Source: Candidatus Fukatsuia endosymbiont of Tuberolachnus salignus (GTDB lineage Bacteria > Pseudomonadota > Gammaproteobacteria > Enterobacterales > Enterobacteriaceae). From it: a stretch of 64,000 nucleotides of DNA. The stretch spans positions 186,001 through 250,000 of the forward strand of contig NZ_OZ034983.1 of assembly GCF_964030845.1 (NCBI RefSeq), read 5' to 3'. Positions 25,557-35,327 of the stretch are shown one piece after another (the first letter of the stretch is position 1; each line of letters begins with the position of its first letter). Position numbers and translations under genes: made by a program. Below the pieces are notes generated by a model. The model was not told the DNA's origin. It worked only from the letters and a program-made list of their open reading frames with translations, and did not search any database.

Positions 25557-26029
25557 TGACCTTGTTCTCCAGGCGTTTTTTGCTGACTACGTGCACAGGT
25601 CATGGTGGCTTCACAGACGACGTTGCCATCAACTTTGGCGACACCGTCGAAACAGGTGATACCACAGCGTGTTCTACCAAATGTCACTTCCAAAATCATC
25701 TGGTCTCCAGGTGTGACCGGACGTTTAAAGCGTGCTTTGTCAATACCGGTAAAATAGAAAATCTCACCAGATTTAAGCTCACCATAGCTTTTAAAAGCGA
25801 GGATCCCGGTTGCCTGTGCTAGCGCTTCCAGAATCAGTACGCCGGGGAAAATAGGCTTACCGGGAAAATGTCCTTGGAAAAAAGGCTCGTTAAAAGAAAC
25901 GTTTTTTGTCGCTCGTAGAAATTTGCATTTTTCAAATTCCAAAACACGATCGACCAACAAAAATGGATAACGATGCGGGAGCAGTGTCAAAATCTCTTCA
26001 ATATGCAGAGGATCGTTGTTTGTAGTCAA
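25553..26029 (-). CDS. fabZ: 3-hydroxyacyl-ACP dehydratase FabZ
   Basis: 158-residue hot-dog-fold dehydratase of fatty acid elongation. The catalytic His is in LLPHRYPFLLVDRV and the Glu in PGVLILEALAQATG; FFQGHFPGKPIFPG is the family hallmark. The TTG start (MTTNNDPLHIEEIL) corresponds to the TTG start of E. coli fabZ. It lies between lpxD and lpxA as in all relatives. The C-terminal tail is about seven residues longer than in E. coli. Confidence 0.97.
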   Translation of the reverse strand: MTTNNDPLHIEEILTLLPHRYPFLLVDRVLEFEKCKFLRATKNVSFNEPFFQGHFPGKPIFPGVLILEALAQATGILAFKSYGELKSGEIFYFTGIDKARFKRPVTPGDQMILEVTFGRTRCGITCFDGVAKVDGNVVCEATMTCARSQQKTPGEQGQ

Positions 26030-26162
26030 AATACTTTTCCTGTCTAAAAAACTGATGGCATTAATAGCATGGTTGCGTTGATCCCAATTTTTTTCTAAAT
26101 ATAGATCAAGCAGATAAGCTGAAAATTGGCAACTGTGCAGTACTTTTTTGGCAGTGTATCTC

Positions 26163-27230
26163 TTATTTACTTAGAGCATCATCAGACGATGCGGGATCTT
26201 TATCGATGTGACGTTCAACCTTTTTTAAACGTTGGTTTATTTTATCGATACTCATCACCAATGCTGCCGTTTTACGCCAGGTTTTATTGGGTTGCAAGGG
26301 AACACCCGAAGAGTATATCCCAGGCTCGGTAATAGGGCGCATTACCATTCCCATTCCTGTGATCACCACCTTATCTGCAATTTCCATATGACCGTTGATG
26401 ACACTGGCACCACCTATCTGACAATAGCGCCCAATTTTCAGGCTACCTGCCATAATGACTCCACCAGCAATAGCCGTATTTTCTCCAATCACCACGTTAT
26501 GTGCAATCTGGCATTGATTATCAATGATGACACCATTGCCAATAACGGTGTTATCCAGTGCGCCGCGATCAATGGTAGTGCAAGCGCCAATTTCAACATG
26601 ATTACCAATTTGTACCGTACCCAATTGTGGGATTTTAATCCACTTGCCGCTTTCATTGGCGTAACCAAAACCATCGGCACCAATGACACTACCTGCATGG
26701 ATAAGACAATACTGTCCGATCTCAACTTCATGATAAAGTGCAACATTAGCCCATAAACGGCTACCGGTGCCAATACGTGCATTTTTACCGATAAAACAAC
26801 CCGCACCAATGATCACGTGATCACCTAGTATTACGCCGGATTCGATAACAGTATTTGCGCCAATAGAAACCTGTCTTCCTATCGTCGCCTGTGGTGAAAC
26901 TACGGCACTGGGTGCGATGCCCTGAGCAGGTTGAGGTGTAGTATCCATTATTTGTGCTATGTGTGCATAGGCAACATAAGGATTGTTAACGACTAGGGCT
27001 GTCATTTGGCAAAATGGTAAATCTGTCTCAGTGAGCACTACGACGCTGGCTTGGCAAGTAACCAGTTGTTCACGGTTGCGGCTGTTTGACAAAAACGTGA
27101 TTTGTCCTGCTTGAGCAGAATGCATTGATGCAATACCGGTGATGACGAGATTGCCATCACCCTGTACCTGTGCATGCAAGCCCTTTTCTGCCAATTTTTG
27201 GACGAGGTCAGCCACTCGCATTGAAAACAT
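26163..27230 (-). CDS. lpxD: UDP-3-O-acylglucosamine N-acyltransferase LpxD
   Basis: 355 residues, the third step of lipid A synthesis, adding the N-linked acyl chain. The N-terminal uridine-binding domain (about 1-105) includes VVNNPYVAYA and TTPQPAQGIAPSA. The hexapeptide beta-helix covers about 110-320, with the catalytic His in CQIAHNVVIGENTA. A C-terminal helix is basic and about 14 residues longer than in E. coli. It starts three bases after skp. A gap of 133 bases before fabZ is unusually long for this operon and shows no repeat element. Confidence 0.96.
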   Translation of the reverse strand: MFSMRVADLVQKLAEKGLHAQVQGDGNLVITGIASMHSAQAGQITFLSNSRNREQLVTCQASVVVLTETDLPFCQMTALVVNNPYVAYAHIAQIMDTTPQPAQGIAPSAVVSPQATIGRQVSIGANTVIESGVILGDHVIIGAGCFIGKNARIGTGSRLWANVALYHEVEIGQYCLIHAGSVIGADGFGYANESGKWIKIPQLGTVQIGNHVEIGACTTIDRGALDNTVIGNGVIIDNQCQIAHNVVIGENTAIAGGVIMAGSLKIGRYCQIGGASVINGHMEIADKVVITGMGMVMRPITEPGIYSSGVPLQPNKTWRKTAALVMSIDKINQRLKKVERHIDKDPASSDDALSK

Positions 27231-27233
27231 GGG

Positions 27234-27731
27234 TTATTTAACCTCTTTCAGTACGTCAGCCGTGATATCTTTAGACGGTAACGCATAGACCACAGCACTT
27301 ACGTCGATCACCATGTCATAACTTTTTTTCGTCGCTACTGTTTTCACTGCATCTTGAATACGACTCAAAATTTTATTGCGTTCTTCCGTTTGACGACGAC
27401 GATTGTCTATCTCGAATGTTTGTGCTTTGTTGCTGAATGTTTCACGCTGCTCCATAATATTTTTTTCCATGCTGCTAATATCACTGGTTTTCATGATGCT
27501 TCGATCACGTTGCAATTTTTCCATATCAGTCCGCAGTTTTTCTTCCATGCTTTTTAGATCTGTTGCACGTCCTTTAAATTCATTCTCCAATTGTTTGGCT
27601 ACAGCCTCACGTGCAGGTAATTTTTGGAAAATCTGCGCGACGTTAACAATGGCAATTTTGTCACCAGCTTGGACGCCAGCCGATGTCATTAATGCTAAAC
27701 CAAGACCTGTGGCATATAACCATTTTTTCAT
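27234..27731 (-). CDS. skp: Periplasmic chaperone Skp (OmpH)
   Basis: 165 residues from the second ATG (MKKWLYATGLGLALM): AAGGAG is six bases before this ATG but abuts the first ATG at 27737. The signal peptide is cleaved after VQA (about residue 22). The mature part is a long coiled coil (about 45-130) forming the tentacles of the trimer that escorts unfolded outer-membrane proteins to BamA. The conserved end KDITADVLKEVK is present. It is directly downstream of bamA. Confidence 0.95.
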   Translation of the reverse strand: MKKWLYATGLGLALMTSAGVQAGDKIAIVNVAQIFQKLPAREAVAKQLENEFKGRATDLKSMEEKLRTDMEKLQRDRSIMKTSDISSMEKNIMEQRETFSNKAQTFEIDNRRRQTEERNKILSRIQDAVKTVATKKSYDMVIDVSAVVYALPSKDITADVLKEVK

Positions 27732-27834
27732 TACCATCTCCTTACATACCTTTTATGTGTAGTCATACCTTGTAACACACATAACACCGGCAAAGCACGG
27801 TGTTCATGCGTTTTCTCATCATATTCGAATTGAG

Positions 27835-30222
27835 TTACCAGGTTTTACCAATATTAAACTGGAATTGCTCTGATTTGTCGCCAGGGTAGTCTTTAATCGG
27901 TTTGGCATAGGAAAAGACCAAAGGAGCCAGTGGCGACATCCATTGTAGTGCGACCCCCGCAGAGACACGGACATTATTTCGATTGCTGTAGTCTGGAATG
28001 TCTGCTGCGCGTGTTTGTGCTGTATTCTTCCAGTCGGTATCCCACACTGTGCCCGAATCGATAAAGAAAGAAGTACGTATTGAGTTAGCGTATTTTTCGC
28101 TGATAAAGGGGGTGGGTGTGATCAATTCTATACTGGCTACTGCCATTGCATTACCCCCGATCGCATCAGTAGATTTGTTTATCTTGGCACCGTTATCGGC
28201 ATAATATGCTGCCTTAGGCCCGATGTTGTTTGAACGGAAACCGCGCACAGTACTGGATCCCCCCGCATAGAAATTCTCGTAAAATGGCATTTCTTTTGCG
28301 CCAATACCGCCACCATAACCGAGGAGTCCACGACCTAATACCACCCATGAATGATTTTCATCCAATGGTAGGTAGGCCGATGTATTAAGAGTAACTTTAT
28401 AGAATTCGTTACCTGATCCCGGCAGGGTAACTTTACCACTTAGTGACGATTTTACCCCTGATGTTGGGAAGAAACCTCGGTCGAGACTGTTATAAGACCA
28501 GCCGCTGCTTAAGGTAAAATCATTAGTGGTAAAATTGGTACGATCAACGTAGTTAACATCTTGCTTTACTGATTTCAGATAACGCCACATGGAAACCTGG
28601 GGTTGCATATCAGATAAGCTGTTGTGGGCATACCCCATACCTATTCGTAATGAATTGTTCTCGTTGATTGGAAAGCCAAGCGTTCCATCTAAACCATAAC
28701 TGCTGTTGGTATAGCTAGATAAATCAGCTTTACCTGCTTTGAAATTGTCATAGAAAATACGCCCACCCAGACTGACACCATTCACGGTGAAATAAGGATC
28801 GGTTAAAGTAAATTCTGCGTAACTCCGGTAATCATTTTTACTGGCATTGATACCCACGCTATTACCCGTGCCCAGCCAGTTATCCTGTGAGGCACCAACC
28901 TGGTAGCTGATACCACTTTCTGTACCGTAACCCAGGCCAAAATTAAGGCTGCCGGTGTTACGTTCATTCACTTTGTAAATGACATCTACTTGATCAACGG
29001 TACCTGGTACCCGTTGTGTTTCCACGTCAACACTTTCGAAATAACCTAACCGATTCAGGCGCTCTTTGCCTTGTTCGATTTGATCATTCCCCAACCAGGC
29101 ACCTTCCATTTGACGCATTTCACGACGTAAAACGGAATCTTTACTGGTGTTGTTACCTTGAAAACGAATATGGCGCACGTAAAAGCGACGACCCGCCTCC
29201 AAGTTGATACGTAGTGTTACTGTTTTATCCACATCGTTAATTTCCGGCTGGCTGATTACTGTCGGATAAGCATAACCATAACGGGCCAACATTTTCTTGA
29301 TGTCGTTTTCCATACGGGTAACTTTGCTGCCGTTGTACCACTCGCCTGGTTTAATCTGAATCAGTTTTTCGGCTTCCGATTGGTGATCGGCCAGATTACC
29401 ACTTACCGTTACTTTATTGAACTTATAGGGCTTGCCTTCGGTAATATTGACCGTGATGTAGATGCTTTTTTTATCTGGCGTCAAACTTACCTGAGTAGAG
29501 TCGATATTAAAACGGACATAGCCCCGATCCAGATAGAAGCTACGTAAGCTTTCTAGATCACCCGCCAGTTTTTGTTTTTGATATTTACGATTGCCTAGCA
29601 GGTTCCACCAAGGAACTTCATCGTGGAGTTGAAAGCGCGAAATCAGTTCATCGTTGGTAAAGGCATGGTTGCCGACAATATTAATCTGCTTGATTTTCGC
29701 CGCGACACCTTCAATAAATACCAGTTTGAGATCAATACGATTACGGGGCAAAGGGGTAACAATGGCTTTGACCGAAGCATTATATTTACCGGCGCTGTAA
29801 TAAAAATCTTCCAATCCTTTTTCAATATTTGATAAGGTTGTACGATCCAATGCTTCACCTACCCGAACACCTGAAGCTTGTAAGTTTTGTTTCAGCATAT
29901 CTGCTTTTACCGATTTGTTGCCGGAAAAAGTGATATTAGCAATGGTTGGTCGTTCTTTGACTTGAACAACCAATGTATTCCCATCACGTAAGACTTGGAT
30001 GTCTTCAAAACTGCCGGTGGCAAATAATGCACGGATAATTCTACCGGTATCTTCATCATCGACAGTATCACCGACACGCACCGGCATATTAAGCAACGCG
30101 GCACCAACGGCTACGCGCTGTAAGCCCTCGAAATGAATATCTTTCACCACGAACGAACCTGCCCCGTACACGGTGGCGCTGCCAAACAGCAGCGACGCTA
30201 TGAGCAATTTTTTCATCACCAT
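27835..30222 (-). CDS. bamA: Outer-membrane protein assembly factor BamA
   Basis: 795 residues, the central subunit of the BAM complex. A signal peptide (about 1-20) precedes five POTRA domains (about 22-420) and a 16-strand barrel. The lid motif TVRGFRSN of extracellular loop 6 and the final strand FQFNIGKTW are present. Compared with E. coli (810) a few extracellular loops are shorter, as expected for a host-protected organism. The start is MVMKKLLIASLL, with MAMKK in E. coli. It lies between rseP and skp, the sigma-E-linked order of relatives. Confidence 0.97.
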   Translation of the reverse strand: MVMKKLLIASLLFGSATVYGAGSFVVKDIHFEGLQRVAVGAALLNMPVRVGDTVDDEDTGRIIRALFATGSFEDIQVLRDGNTLVVQVKERPTIANITFSGNKSVKADMLKQNLQASGVRVGEALDRTTLSNIEKGLEDFYYSAGKYNASVKAIVTPLPRNRIDLKLVFIEGVAAKIKQINIVGNHAFTNDELISRFQLHDEVPWWNLLGNRKYQKQKLAGDLESLRSFYLDRGYVRFNIDSTQVSLTPDKKSIYITVNITEGKPYKFNKVTVSGNLADHQSEAEKLIQIKPGEWYNGSKVTRMENDIKKMLARYGYAYPTVISQPEINDVDKTVTLRINLEAGRRFYVRHIRFQGNNTSKDSVLRREMRQMEGAWLGNDQIEQGKERLNRLGYFESVDVETQRVPGTVDQVDVIYKVNERNTGSLNFGLGYGTESGISYQVGASQDNWLGTGNSVGINASKNDYRSYAEFTLTDPYFTVNGVSLGGRIFYDNFKAGKADLSSYTNSSYGLDGTLGFPINENNSLRIGMGYAHNSLSDMQPQVSMWRYLKSVKQDVNYVDRTNFTTNDFTLSSGWSYNSLDRGFFPTSGVKSSLSGKVTLPGSGNEFYKVTLNTSAYLPLDENHSWVVLGRGLLGYGGGIGAKEMPFYENFYAGGSSTVRGFRSNNIGPKAAYYADNGAKINKSTDAIGGNAMAVASIELITPTPFISEKYANSIRTSFFIDSGTVWDTDWKNTAQTRAADIPDYSNRNNVRVSAGVALQWMSPLAPLVFSYAKPIKDYPGDKSEQFQFNIGKTW

Positions 30223-30256
30223 CGTTGTTACGCGCTCTTCTTATTATCTCCAACCT

Positions 30257-31612
30257 TTAAAAGCGGGAGAAGTCATTGAAAAGTGCAAGCCCCATCAACA
30301 ACACCAGCAAAATTGAACCGATGCGGAAGCTGACGTCTTGTACTCGTTCGGAAAGCGGTTCACCTTTTAGCTTTTCTATCGTTAAGAAAAGCAGATGACC
30401 GCCATCTAATACTGGCAATGGGAATAGATTAATGATCCCTAAATTGACACTAATGAGTGTCAGGAACATGAGGTAATACACAAATCCATACTGAGCTGAA
30501 GCTCCCGCTCCCTGTGCAATCGATATCGGGCCACTCAGGTTATTCAGCTTAACATCACCAGTAATCAGTTTTCGCAGCATGTTGACCGTCAATCGCGTGA
30601 GTTGCCAGGTTTGATCGAAGGCCTGATACAGTGCAGAAAGCGGATCATATTGGCGAACTATTCTGTATTCCTGTGCTAGTGGTATCATTTGCGGTACGAC
30701 ACCGGCAAAACCTTGAGTGGGTGTGATATCTCCTGGAATGGCATCAGGTATCAGAGTCAAAAATAAGGGTGTTCCTTTTCTTTCAATTTCTAATGCTAAA
30801 GGTTTATTAGGGTTATTACGTATCAAGGTGACAAATAATGACCAACTATTGACTAATTGGTTACCCACTTTAACTATCTTATCTCCCACTTGTAAACCTG
30901 CCTTTTGTGCAGCCGAACCCGATCGAACTTCTGCCAGTACTGACTGAACCTGTGGACCTAGAGGAAGAATACCTAACGTGGCTATGGGATCCTGTTTATC
31001 CGCTTCGAATTTCCACTGCTTTAGATCCAGAATTTTTTGCACTACACCACCAGAGCCGGGGGGAGTAACACCTATTTTAACCTGGTCATCACCGATTTTG
31101 CCCATCAGTGCCAGTCGAACAGCATCCCAATCTCGTGTTTCTCTATTATCGACTGTTTTCAGCTCCATCCCTGGCAAAATACGTGCCTGCGCTGCGATGG
31201 ATTGTTCAAGAACATCACCAACAACCGGCCGTACACTCGGCACACCGATGACAAATACCAGCCAGTAAGCAAGGATAGCAAAAAGAAAATTAGCAATAGG
31301 TCCGGCACTAATAATAGCTGCACGTTGTAGAATTGTCTTGTTATTAAAAGCCTGATGACGGAACTCCGGTGCGACAGCTGTGATAGATTCATCAAGCATT
31401 TTAACGTAACCGCCCAACGGGATCAGGGCGACGACATACTTCGTACCTTGACGATCAATACGTTGCCACAGGGGTTTACCAAAACCAATGGAAAAACATT
31501 CCACCTTGACACCACAACGGCGTGCTACCCAAAAATGACCAAACTCATGGACGGTAATTAAAACACCCAATGCAAGGATGAAGGCACTCAAGCTCCACAA
31601 TATATGTATCAT
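30257..31612 (-). CDS. rseP: Site-2 protease RseP
   Basis: 451-residue intramembrane zinc metalloprotease that cleaves RseA to release sigma-E and clears signal peptides. HEFGH with zinc His22 and His26 lies in the first helix. Two PDZ domains lie at about 115-190 and 205-300. The third zinc ligand Asp is in NLFPLPVLDGGHLLF (about 398). The ATG at 31612 aligns with E. coli; a GTG two codons upstream is possible. The length is normal. The family-A end fragment (31632-31652) sits just upstream. Confidence 0.96.
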   Translation of the reverse strand: MIHILWSLSAFILALGVLITVHEFGHFWVARRCGVKVECFSIGFGKPLWQRIDRQGTKYVVALIPLGGYVKMLDESITAVAPEFRHQAFNNKTILQRAAIISAGPIANFLFAILAYWLVFVIGVPSVRPVVGDVLEQSIAAQARILPGMELKTVDNRETRDWDAVRLALMGKIGDDQVKIGVTPPGSGGVVQKILDLKQWKFEADKQDPIATLGILPLGPQVQSVLAEVRSGSAAQKAGLQVGDKIVKVGNQLVNSWSLFVTLIRNNPNKPLALEIERKGTPLFLTLIPDAIPGDITPTQGFAGVVPQMIPLAQEYRIVRQYDPLSALYQAFDQTWQLTRLTVNMLRKLITGDVKLNNLSGPISIAQGAGASAQYGFVYYLMFLTLISVNLGIINLFPLPVLDGGHLLFLTIEKLKGEPLSERVQDVSFRIGSILLVLLMGLALFNDFSRF

Positions 31613-31631
31613 AATCACTACATTCCTTGCT

Positions 31632-31652
31632 TAAGAGCCTATTCGAAATCTA
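31632..31652. repeat. Family-A repeat end fragment
   Basis: TAAGAGCCTATTCGAAATCT, an isolated family-A terminal sequence between cdsA and rseP, three bases past the cdsA stop. No partner end is present, so it is a solo scar. Confidence 0.6.
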
Positions 31653-31654
31653 TT

Positions 31655-32503
31655 TTAAAACACTAACAGCATCAAGCAAGTGAACACGGGTACAGCGGCG
31701 GTCAAGCTATCGATACGATCCAATATGCCGCCATGTCCTGGAATTAAATGACCGCTGTCTTTAATCCCCGCTTCGCGTTTAAACATACTTTCGCTCAGAT
31801 CACCCAGTACGGATGCAAGTGCTGCCACAACAGAGCAAATTAAAAGCTTTTTATGGCTCAACTCCAGTGGTGCATAGTGGCTAAACAGACAGGATATTAA
31901 GGCAGAAGTCAGTAAACCACCCAATAATCCTTCCCAAGTCTTGGCAGGAGAGACTTTCACCACCAATTTATGTTTACCAAACGTTTTACCAAAAAAATAA
32001 GCACCAGAATCTGCACCCCATACTAATAACATTAGGTAAAGTAACCACCAGGCTCCAGCGGTATGACTCTGTTGGTAATCATATTGACGCAGGGCAAACA
32101 TCCCGCAAAAGAACGGAACAATGGTAAGAACGCCAAAGATGATAGTCAAAATACGCGAATTACGCCAGAAAACCGCTGAACGTGGATAAGTGAGCACTAA
32201 TATCAGCGCTGTTAACCACCACCCCAGGGAGATCCAAAGTGGTATACCAATCTGCAGTAGATCCACTGAATATTGATGCCTAGGGATACTCAATAACATC
32301 ACAACGAGGAGCAAACCGCATAGGATAGCCAGGCAAAGACGTTGACCACTGTTGACAAACCCTGCTAACTGCCCCCACTCCCAAGCGGCTAGCATACAGA
32401 CCATTAAGATGACGCCGGCAAAGGCAGTGGGTGGTAGAAGAAATAGCACGCCGATAACCATGGGGATCAAAATCAACGCAGTAATAAGACGAGGCTTCAG
32501 CAA
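31655..32503 (-). CDS. cdsA: Phosphatidate cytidylyltransferase CdsA
   Basis: 282-residue polytopic inner-membrane enzyme making CDP-diacylglycerol from CTP and phosphatidate, the branch point of phospholipid synthesis. About eight membrane segments are visible. The C-terminal CDP-transferase signature (SVLGDLSESMFKREAGIKD, then GHGGILDRIDSL) carries the metal-binding Asp residues. The start is TTG (MLKPRLITALILIP) with AGGGGGAAC just upstream. It sits between uppS and rseP as in relatives. Confidence 0.96.
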   Translation of the reverse strand: MLKPRLITALILIPMVIGVLFLLPPTAFAGVILMVCMLAAWEWGQLAGFVNSGQRLCLAILCGLLLVVMLLSIPRHQYSVDLLQIGIPLWISLGWWLTALILVLTYPRSAVFWRNSRILTIIFGVLTIVPFFCGMFALRQYDYQQSHTAGAWWLLYLMLLVWGADSGAYFFGKTFGKHKLVVKVSPAKTWEGLLGGLLTSALISCLFSHYAPLELSHKKLLICSVVAALASVLGDLSESMFKREAGIKDSGHLIPGHGGILDRIDSLTAAVPVFTCLMLLVF

Positions 32504-32515
32504 AAGTTCCCCCTA

Positions 32516-32583
32516 AGAAGCTAGTCGAAATCATCATGAGCATCGCTCAGACGAGGAAAAAATCGGCGAAAAAATGCAATTTT
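32516..32583. repeat. Degenerate family-A repeat fragment
   Basis: TAAGAAGCTAGTCGAAATC followed by GCTCAGACGAGGAAAAAATC and GGCGAAAAAATGCAATTTT is the left half of a family-A element, about 68 bases, between uppS and cdsA. The right half is missing. Confidence 0.6.
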
Positions 32584-32600
32584 TAGGTGTAATTCTGAAT

Positions 32601-33359
32601 TTATGTCATGTTGTCTACGGGTGATGCTCCACCGAAACGACGTTCACGTTGTGCAAATTCATCCAGTGCCCTTTTAAAGATGTTTTCATCAAAATCAGGC
32701 CAGAGTACATCGGTAAAATAAAGTTCAGCATAGGCTATTTGCCACAATAAAAAATTACTGATGCGACGCTCGCCACCCGTTCTGATTACTAAATCGACCG
32801 GAGATCGTGTGCTCATGCAGCGATTAATTAATTCCTCATCAAGATCATCAGGTTGTAACAATCCTTGCTGAACCTGTCGAGCTAAATGGCGCATACTCTG
32901 CATAATATCCCAACGTCCGCCATAATTGGCTGCGATGTTGAGTTGCAACCCATTATTATTTTCTGTCAGTACTTCAACACTCTGAATACGATCCCGTAAG
33001 CGCGGATCAAAACGGCTGGTATCGCCGATGATATGTAAGCAGACCTTATTTTCATGTAGACTTTTTACCTCTTTGTCTAAGGCATACATAAAAAGTTTCA
33101 TTAATGCGCTGACTTCATCAGCAGGACGATGCCAATTCTCACTGCTAAATGCGTAAAGTGTCAGCGCCTTCAACCCCTGTTTTGCGGCAAAACTAACCGC
33201 TCGGCGCACGGATTTCAATCCTGCTTTATGACCGAAGGGCCTCATTTTCCCTTGAGATTTTGCCCAGCGACCATTGCCGTCCATAATAATAGCAATATGA
33301 CGCGGCAATCGCTGCGCCAGGGAGGGCAAACTCGCCTTATCTGCATTTTTGGACGACAT
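32601..33359 (-). CDS. uppS: Undecaprenyl diphosphate synthase UppS
   Basis: 252-residue cis-prenyltransferase producing the C55 carrier for peptidoglycan and surface polysaccharides. Motif HIAIIMDGNGRWAK with the catalytic Asp lies near residue 30; SSENWHRP, and RTGGERRISNFLLWQ with AYAELYFTDVLWP, complete the family set. The ATG of MSSKNADKAS gives E. coli length; a longer frame from 33428 would overlap dxr by 92 bases, so this start is preferred. Family-A debris (32516-32583) lies between it and cdsA. Confidence 0.94.
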   Translation of the reverse strand: MSSKNADKASLPSLAQRLPRHIAIIMDGNGRWAKSQGKMRPFGHKAGLKSVRRAVSFAAKQGLKALTLYAFSSENWHRPADEVSALMKLFMYALDKEVKSLHENKVCLHIIGDTSRFDPRLRDRIQSVEVLTENNNGLQLNIAANYGGRWDIMQSMRHLARQVQQGLLQPDDLDEELINRCMSTRSPVDLVIRTGGERRISNFLLWQIAYAELYFTDVLWPDFDENIFKRALDEFAQRERRFGGASPVDNMT

Positions 33360-34584
33360 GGTTCGAACTGATTCCCTTAGTAAAATAATTTTTTTCCAAT
33401 GCTGCGATACTTCTCTTTGCTTCATCACGAGCTTCGGTGTCGATGTCTAAAACCTCTTCTACGCTGGTTGGATCGAGCAAACTCAGCCTTTCAACAACCT
33501 GGTGGTTCACTGTTGCAATATCAGTAAAACGAATAGAGCCGTTGAGAAACGCTTGCACTGCAACTTCATTGGCTGCATTAAGCGTGGTGGTCGCAGCCTG
33601 ACCTTTATTACAGGCGTCAATCGCTAACTGTAGGCAAGGATAACGATTCTTATCAGGCTTGGCAAAGGTCAGCGTTCCAATACTACATAGATCGAGTGGC
33701 TTGACGGTCAATTTTATCCGTTCGGGGTAAGTCATCGCATAAGCAATCGGGATACACATATCAGGAGTGCCTAATTGAGCTAATAGGTTGCCGTCGTTAT
33801 AACGTACCATAGAATGAATCACTGATTGTGGATGTAAAACAACTTCTACCTGTTTACTTGAAGCGTTAAATAACCAGCGTGCCTCAATATATTCCAAACC
33901 TTTATTCATCATGGTAGCTGAATCCACGGAAATCTTGAGCCCCATACTCCAATTCGGATGGGCGCAGGCTTGATAAGGAGTAACATCAGCGAGTTGTGCC
34001 AAAGGTATTTCACGTAACGCCCCACCGGAGGCTGTCAAAATAATACCTGAAACCCCATATTCAGCTAAATCAGCATGACCTAATTGTTGTTGGACCCGCT
34101 CCGGTAGACATTGAAAAATAGCATTGTGTTCACTGTCGATCGGCAATAATTGAGCACCATTTTTTTGCACTTCCTCCATAAATAGACGACCGCAGGTGAC
34201 CACCGACTCTTTGTTGGCTAATAACACCTGTTTACCCGCCCGAATCGCCGACAAGGTAGGCAATAACCCAGCGACACCAACGATAGCAGCCATCACCTGA
34301 TCAACATCATTTAATGCTGCCAGTTCACCGATGCACTGCTCGCCAAAAGAAACTTCAGTTTTTATCCCGTGTTCTGCCAATGAAGTACGCAGGGAGAGTG
34401 CTGAGTGTTTATCAGCCATCGCAGCATAAAGCGGCTTGAATTCCTGACATTGCGTGACCATCCGTTTGACATTACGACCACCAACTAATGCTGTCACGGT
34501 AAACCGAGAGCGATTAGCTCGTACTACGTCCAAAGTACTACAGCCGATGGAACCGGTAGAACCAAGAATAGCCAATCTCTTCAT
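33337..34584 (-). CDS. dxr: 1-deoxy-D-xylulose 5-phosphate reductoisomerase Dxr
   Basis: 415 residues. It converts DXP to MEP with NADPH, the second step of the non-mevalonate isoprenoid route. The NADPH-binding GSTGSIG lies at 8-14. The metal and substrate motifs LLPIDSEHNAIFQCL (Asp, Glu) and NWSMGLKISVDSATMMNKGLE (shortened here) are present, as is HPQSVIHSMV. About 17 extra C-terminal residues (KNYFTKGISSNHVVQ and on) run into uppS, giving a 23-base overlap; relatives end near the preceding Ala-Leu-Glu. Confidence 0.96.
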   Translation of the reverse strand: MKRLAILGSTGSIGCSTLDVVRANRSRFTVTALVGGRNVKRMVTQCQEFKPLYAAMADKHSALSLRTSLAEHGIKTEVSFGEQCIGELAALNDVDQVMAAIVGVAGLLPTLSAIRAGKQVLLANKESVVTCGRLFMEEVQKNGAQLLPIDSEHNAIFQCLPERVQQQLGHADLAEYGVSGIILTASGGALREIPLAQLADVTPYQACAHPNWSMGLKISVDSATMMNKGLEYIEARWLFNASSKQVEVVLHPQSVIHSMVRYNDGNLLAQLGTPDMCIPIAYAMTYPERIKLTVKPLDLCSIGTLTFAKPDKNRYPCLQLAIDACNKGQAATTTLNAANEVAVQAFLNGSIRFTDIATVNHQVVERLSLLDPTSVEEVLDIDTEARDEAKRSIAALEKNYFTKGISSNHVVQKCR

Positions 34585-34619
34585 GAATACACTCTGAATA
34601 TGAACGACATGGTTTTAAA

Positions 34620-35177
34620 TTAAAATGTCATCAGATCGGCTTCTTTCATCGCCAGTAACTCGTCAATTTCTTTGATATGAGCATCCGTCAGTTTTTGTAC
34701 ACTATCTTGAGAATCATGTTCTTCGTCTTCGCTGATTGCACTGTCTTTCAGTAACGCTTTCGTTTTTTTGTTAGCATCCTGACGGATATTCCGTACAGCA
34801 GTACGACTTCGTTCAGCCTCTCCCCGTGCAGTTTTTACTAACTCTTTGCGGCGTTCTTCAGTAAGGGGAGCTAGAGGCACTCGAATAACAGCACCGGCAG
34901 AAATAGGGTTGAGGCCTAAATCTGATGTTCTGATGGCTTTTTCTACCGTCGAGCTTATGCTATGGTCAAATACGGTGATGGCCAGGGTTCTGGAATCTTC
35001 TGCAACTACGTTAGCCAATTGGCGTAACGGCGTTGCACTACCATAGTATTCGACTGAAATACCATCGAGCATGCTCGGCGCAGCGCGCCCTGTACGGATT
35101 TTGCTGATATGACCCTTGAAAACTTCTATACATTTTTTCATGTGCTCAGAGGCATCTATTTTAATTTTATTGATCAC
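34620..35177 (-). CDS. frr: Ribosome recycling factor Frr
   Basis: 185 residues. With EF-G it splits the post-termination ribosome. The three-helix bundle and hinge are intact: KIRTGRAAPSMLDGI, YYGSATPLRQLANV, DLGLNPISAGAVIRVPLAPLTEERRKEL (in part) and the C-terminal KEADLMTF. The start is GTG as in E. coli frr. It lies in the rpsB-tsf-pyrH-frr order. Repeat-like family-B debris (TTGCAAAATCGCCCTTGCAAAACC) lies upstream at 35222-35246. Confidence 0.97.
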   Translation of the reverse strand: MINKIKIDASEHMKKCIEVFKGHISKIRTGRAAPSMLDGISVEYYGSATPLRQLANVVAEDSRTLAITVFDHSISSTVEKAIRTSDLGLNPISAGAVIRVPLAPLTEERRKELVKTARGEAERSRTAVRNIRQDANKKTKALLKDSAISEDEEHDSQDSVQKLTDAHIKEIDELLAMKEADLMTF

Positions 35178-35327
35178 GTTGTGAACCTTTGAAAAACTGA
35201 TAATTTGGCAAACCCAACCCTTTGCAAAATCGCCCTTGCAAAACCATAGTTCTGTAGTAACTCTACTATACCATGTCGTGTCACTGTTGAATAAGCAAAG
35301 GAATAATGGACGGATTGTGAAAAGAGA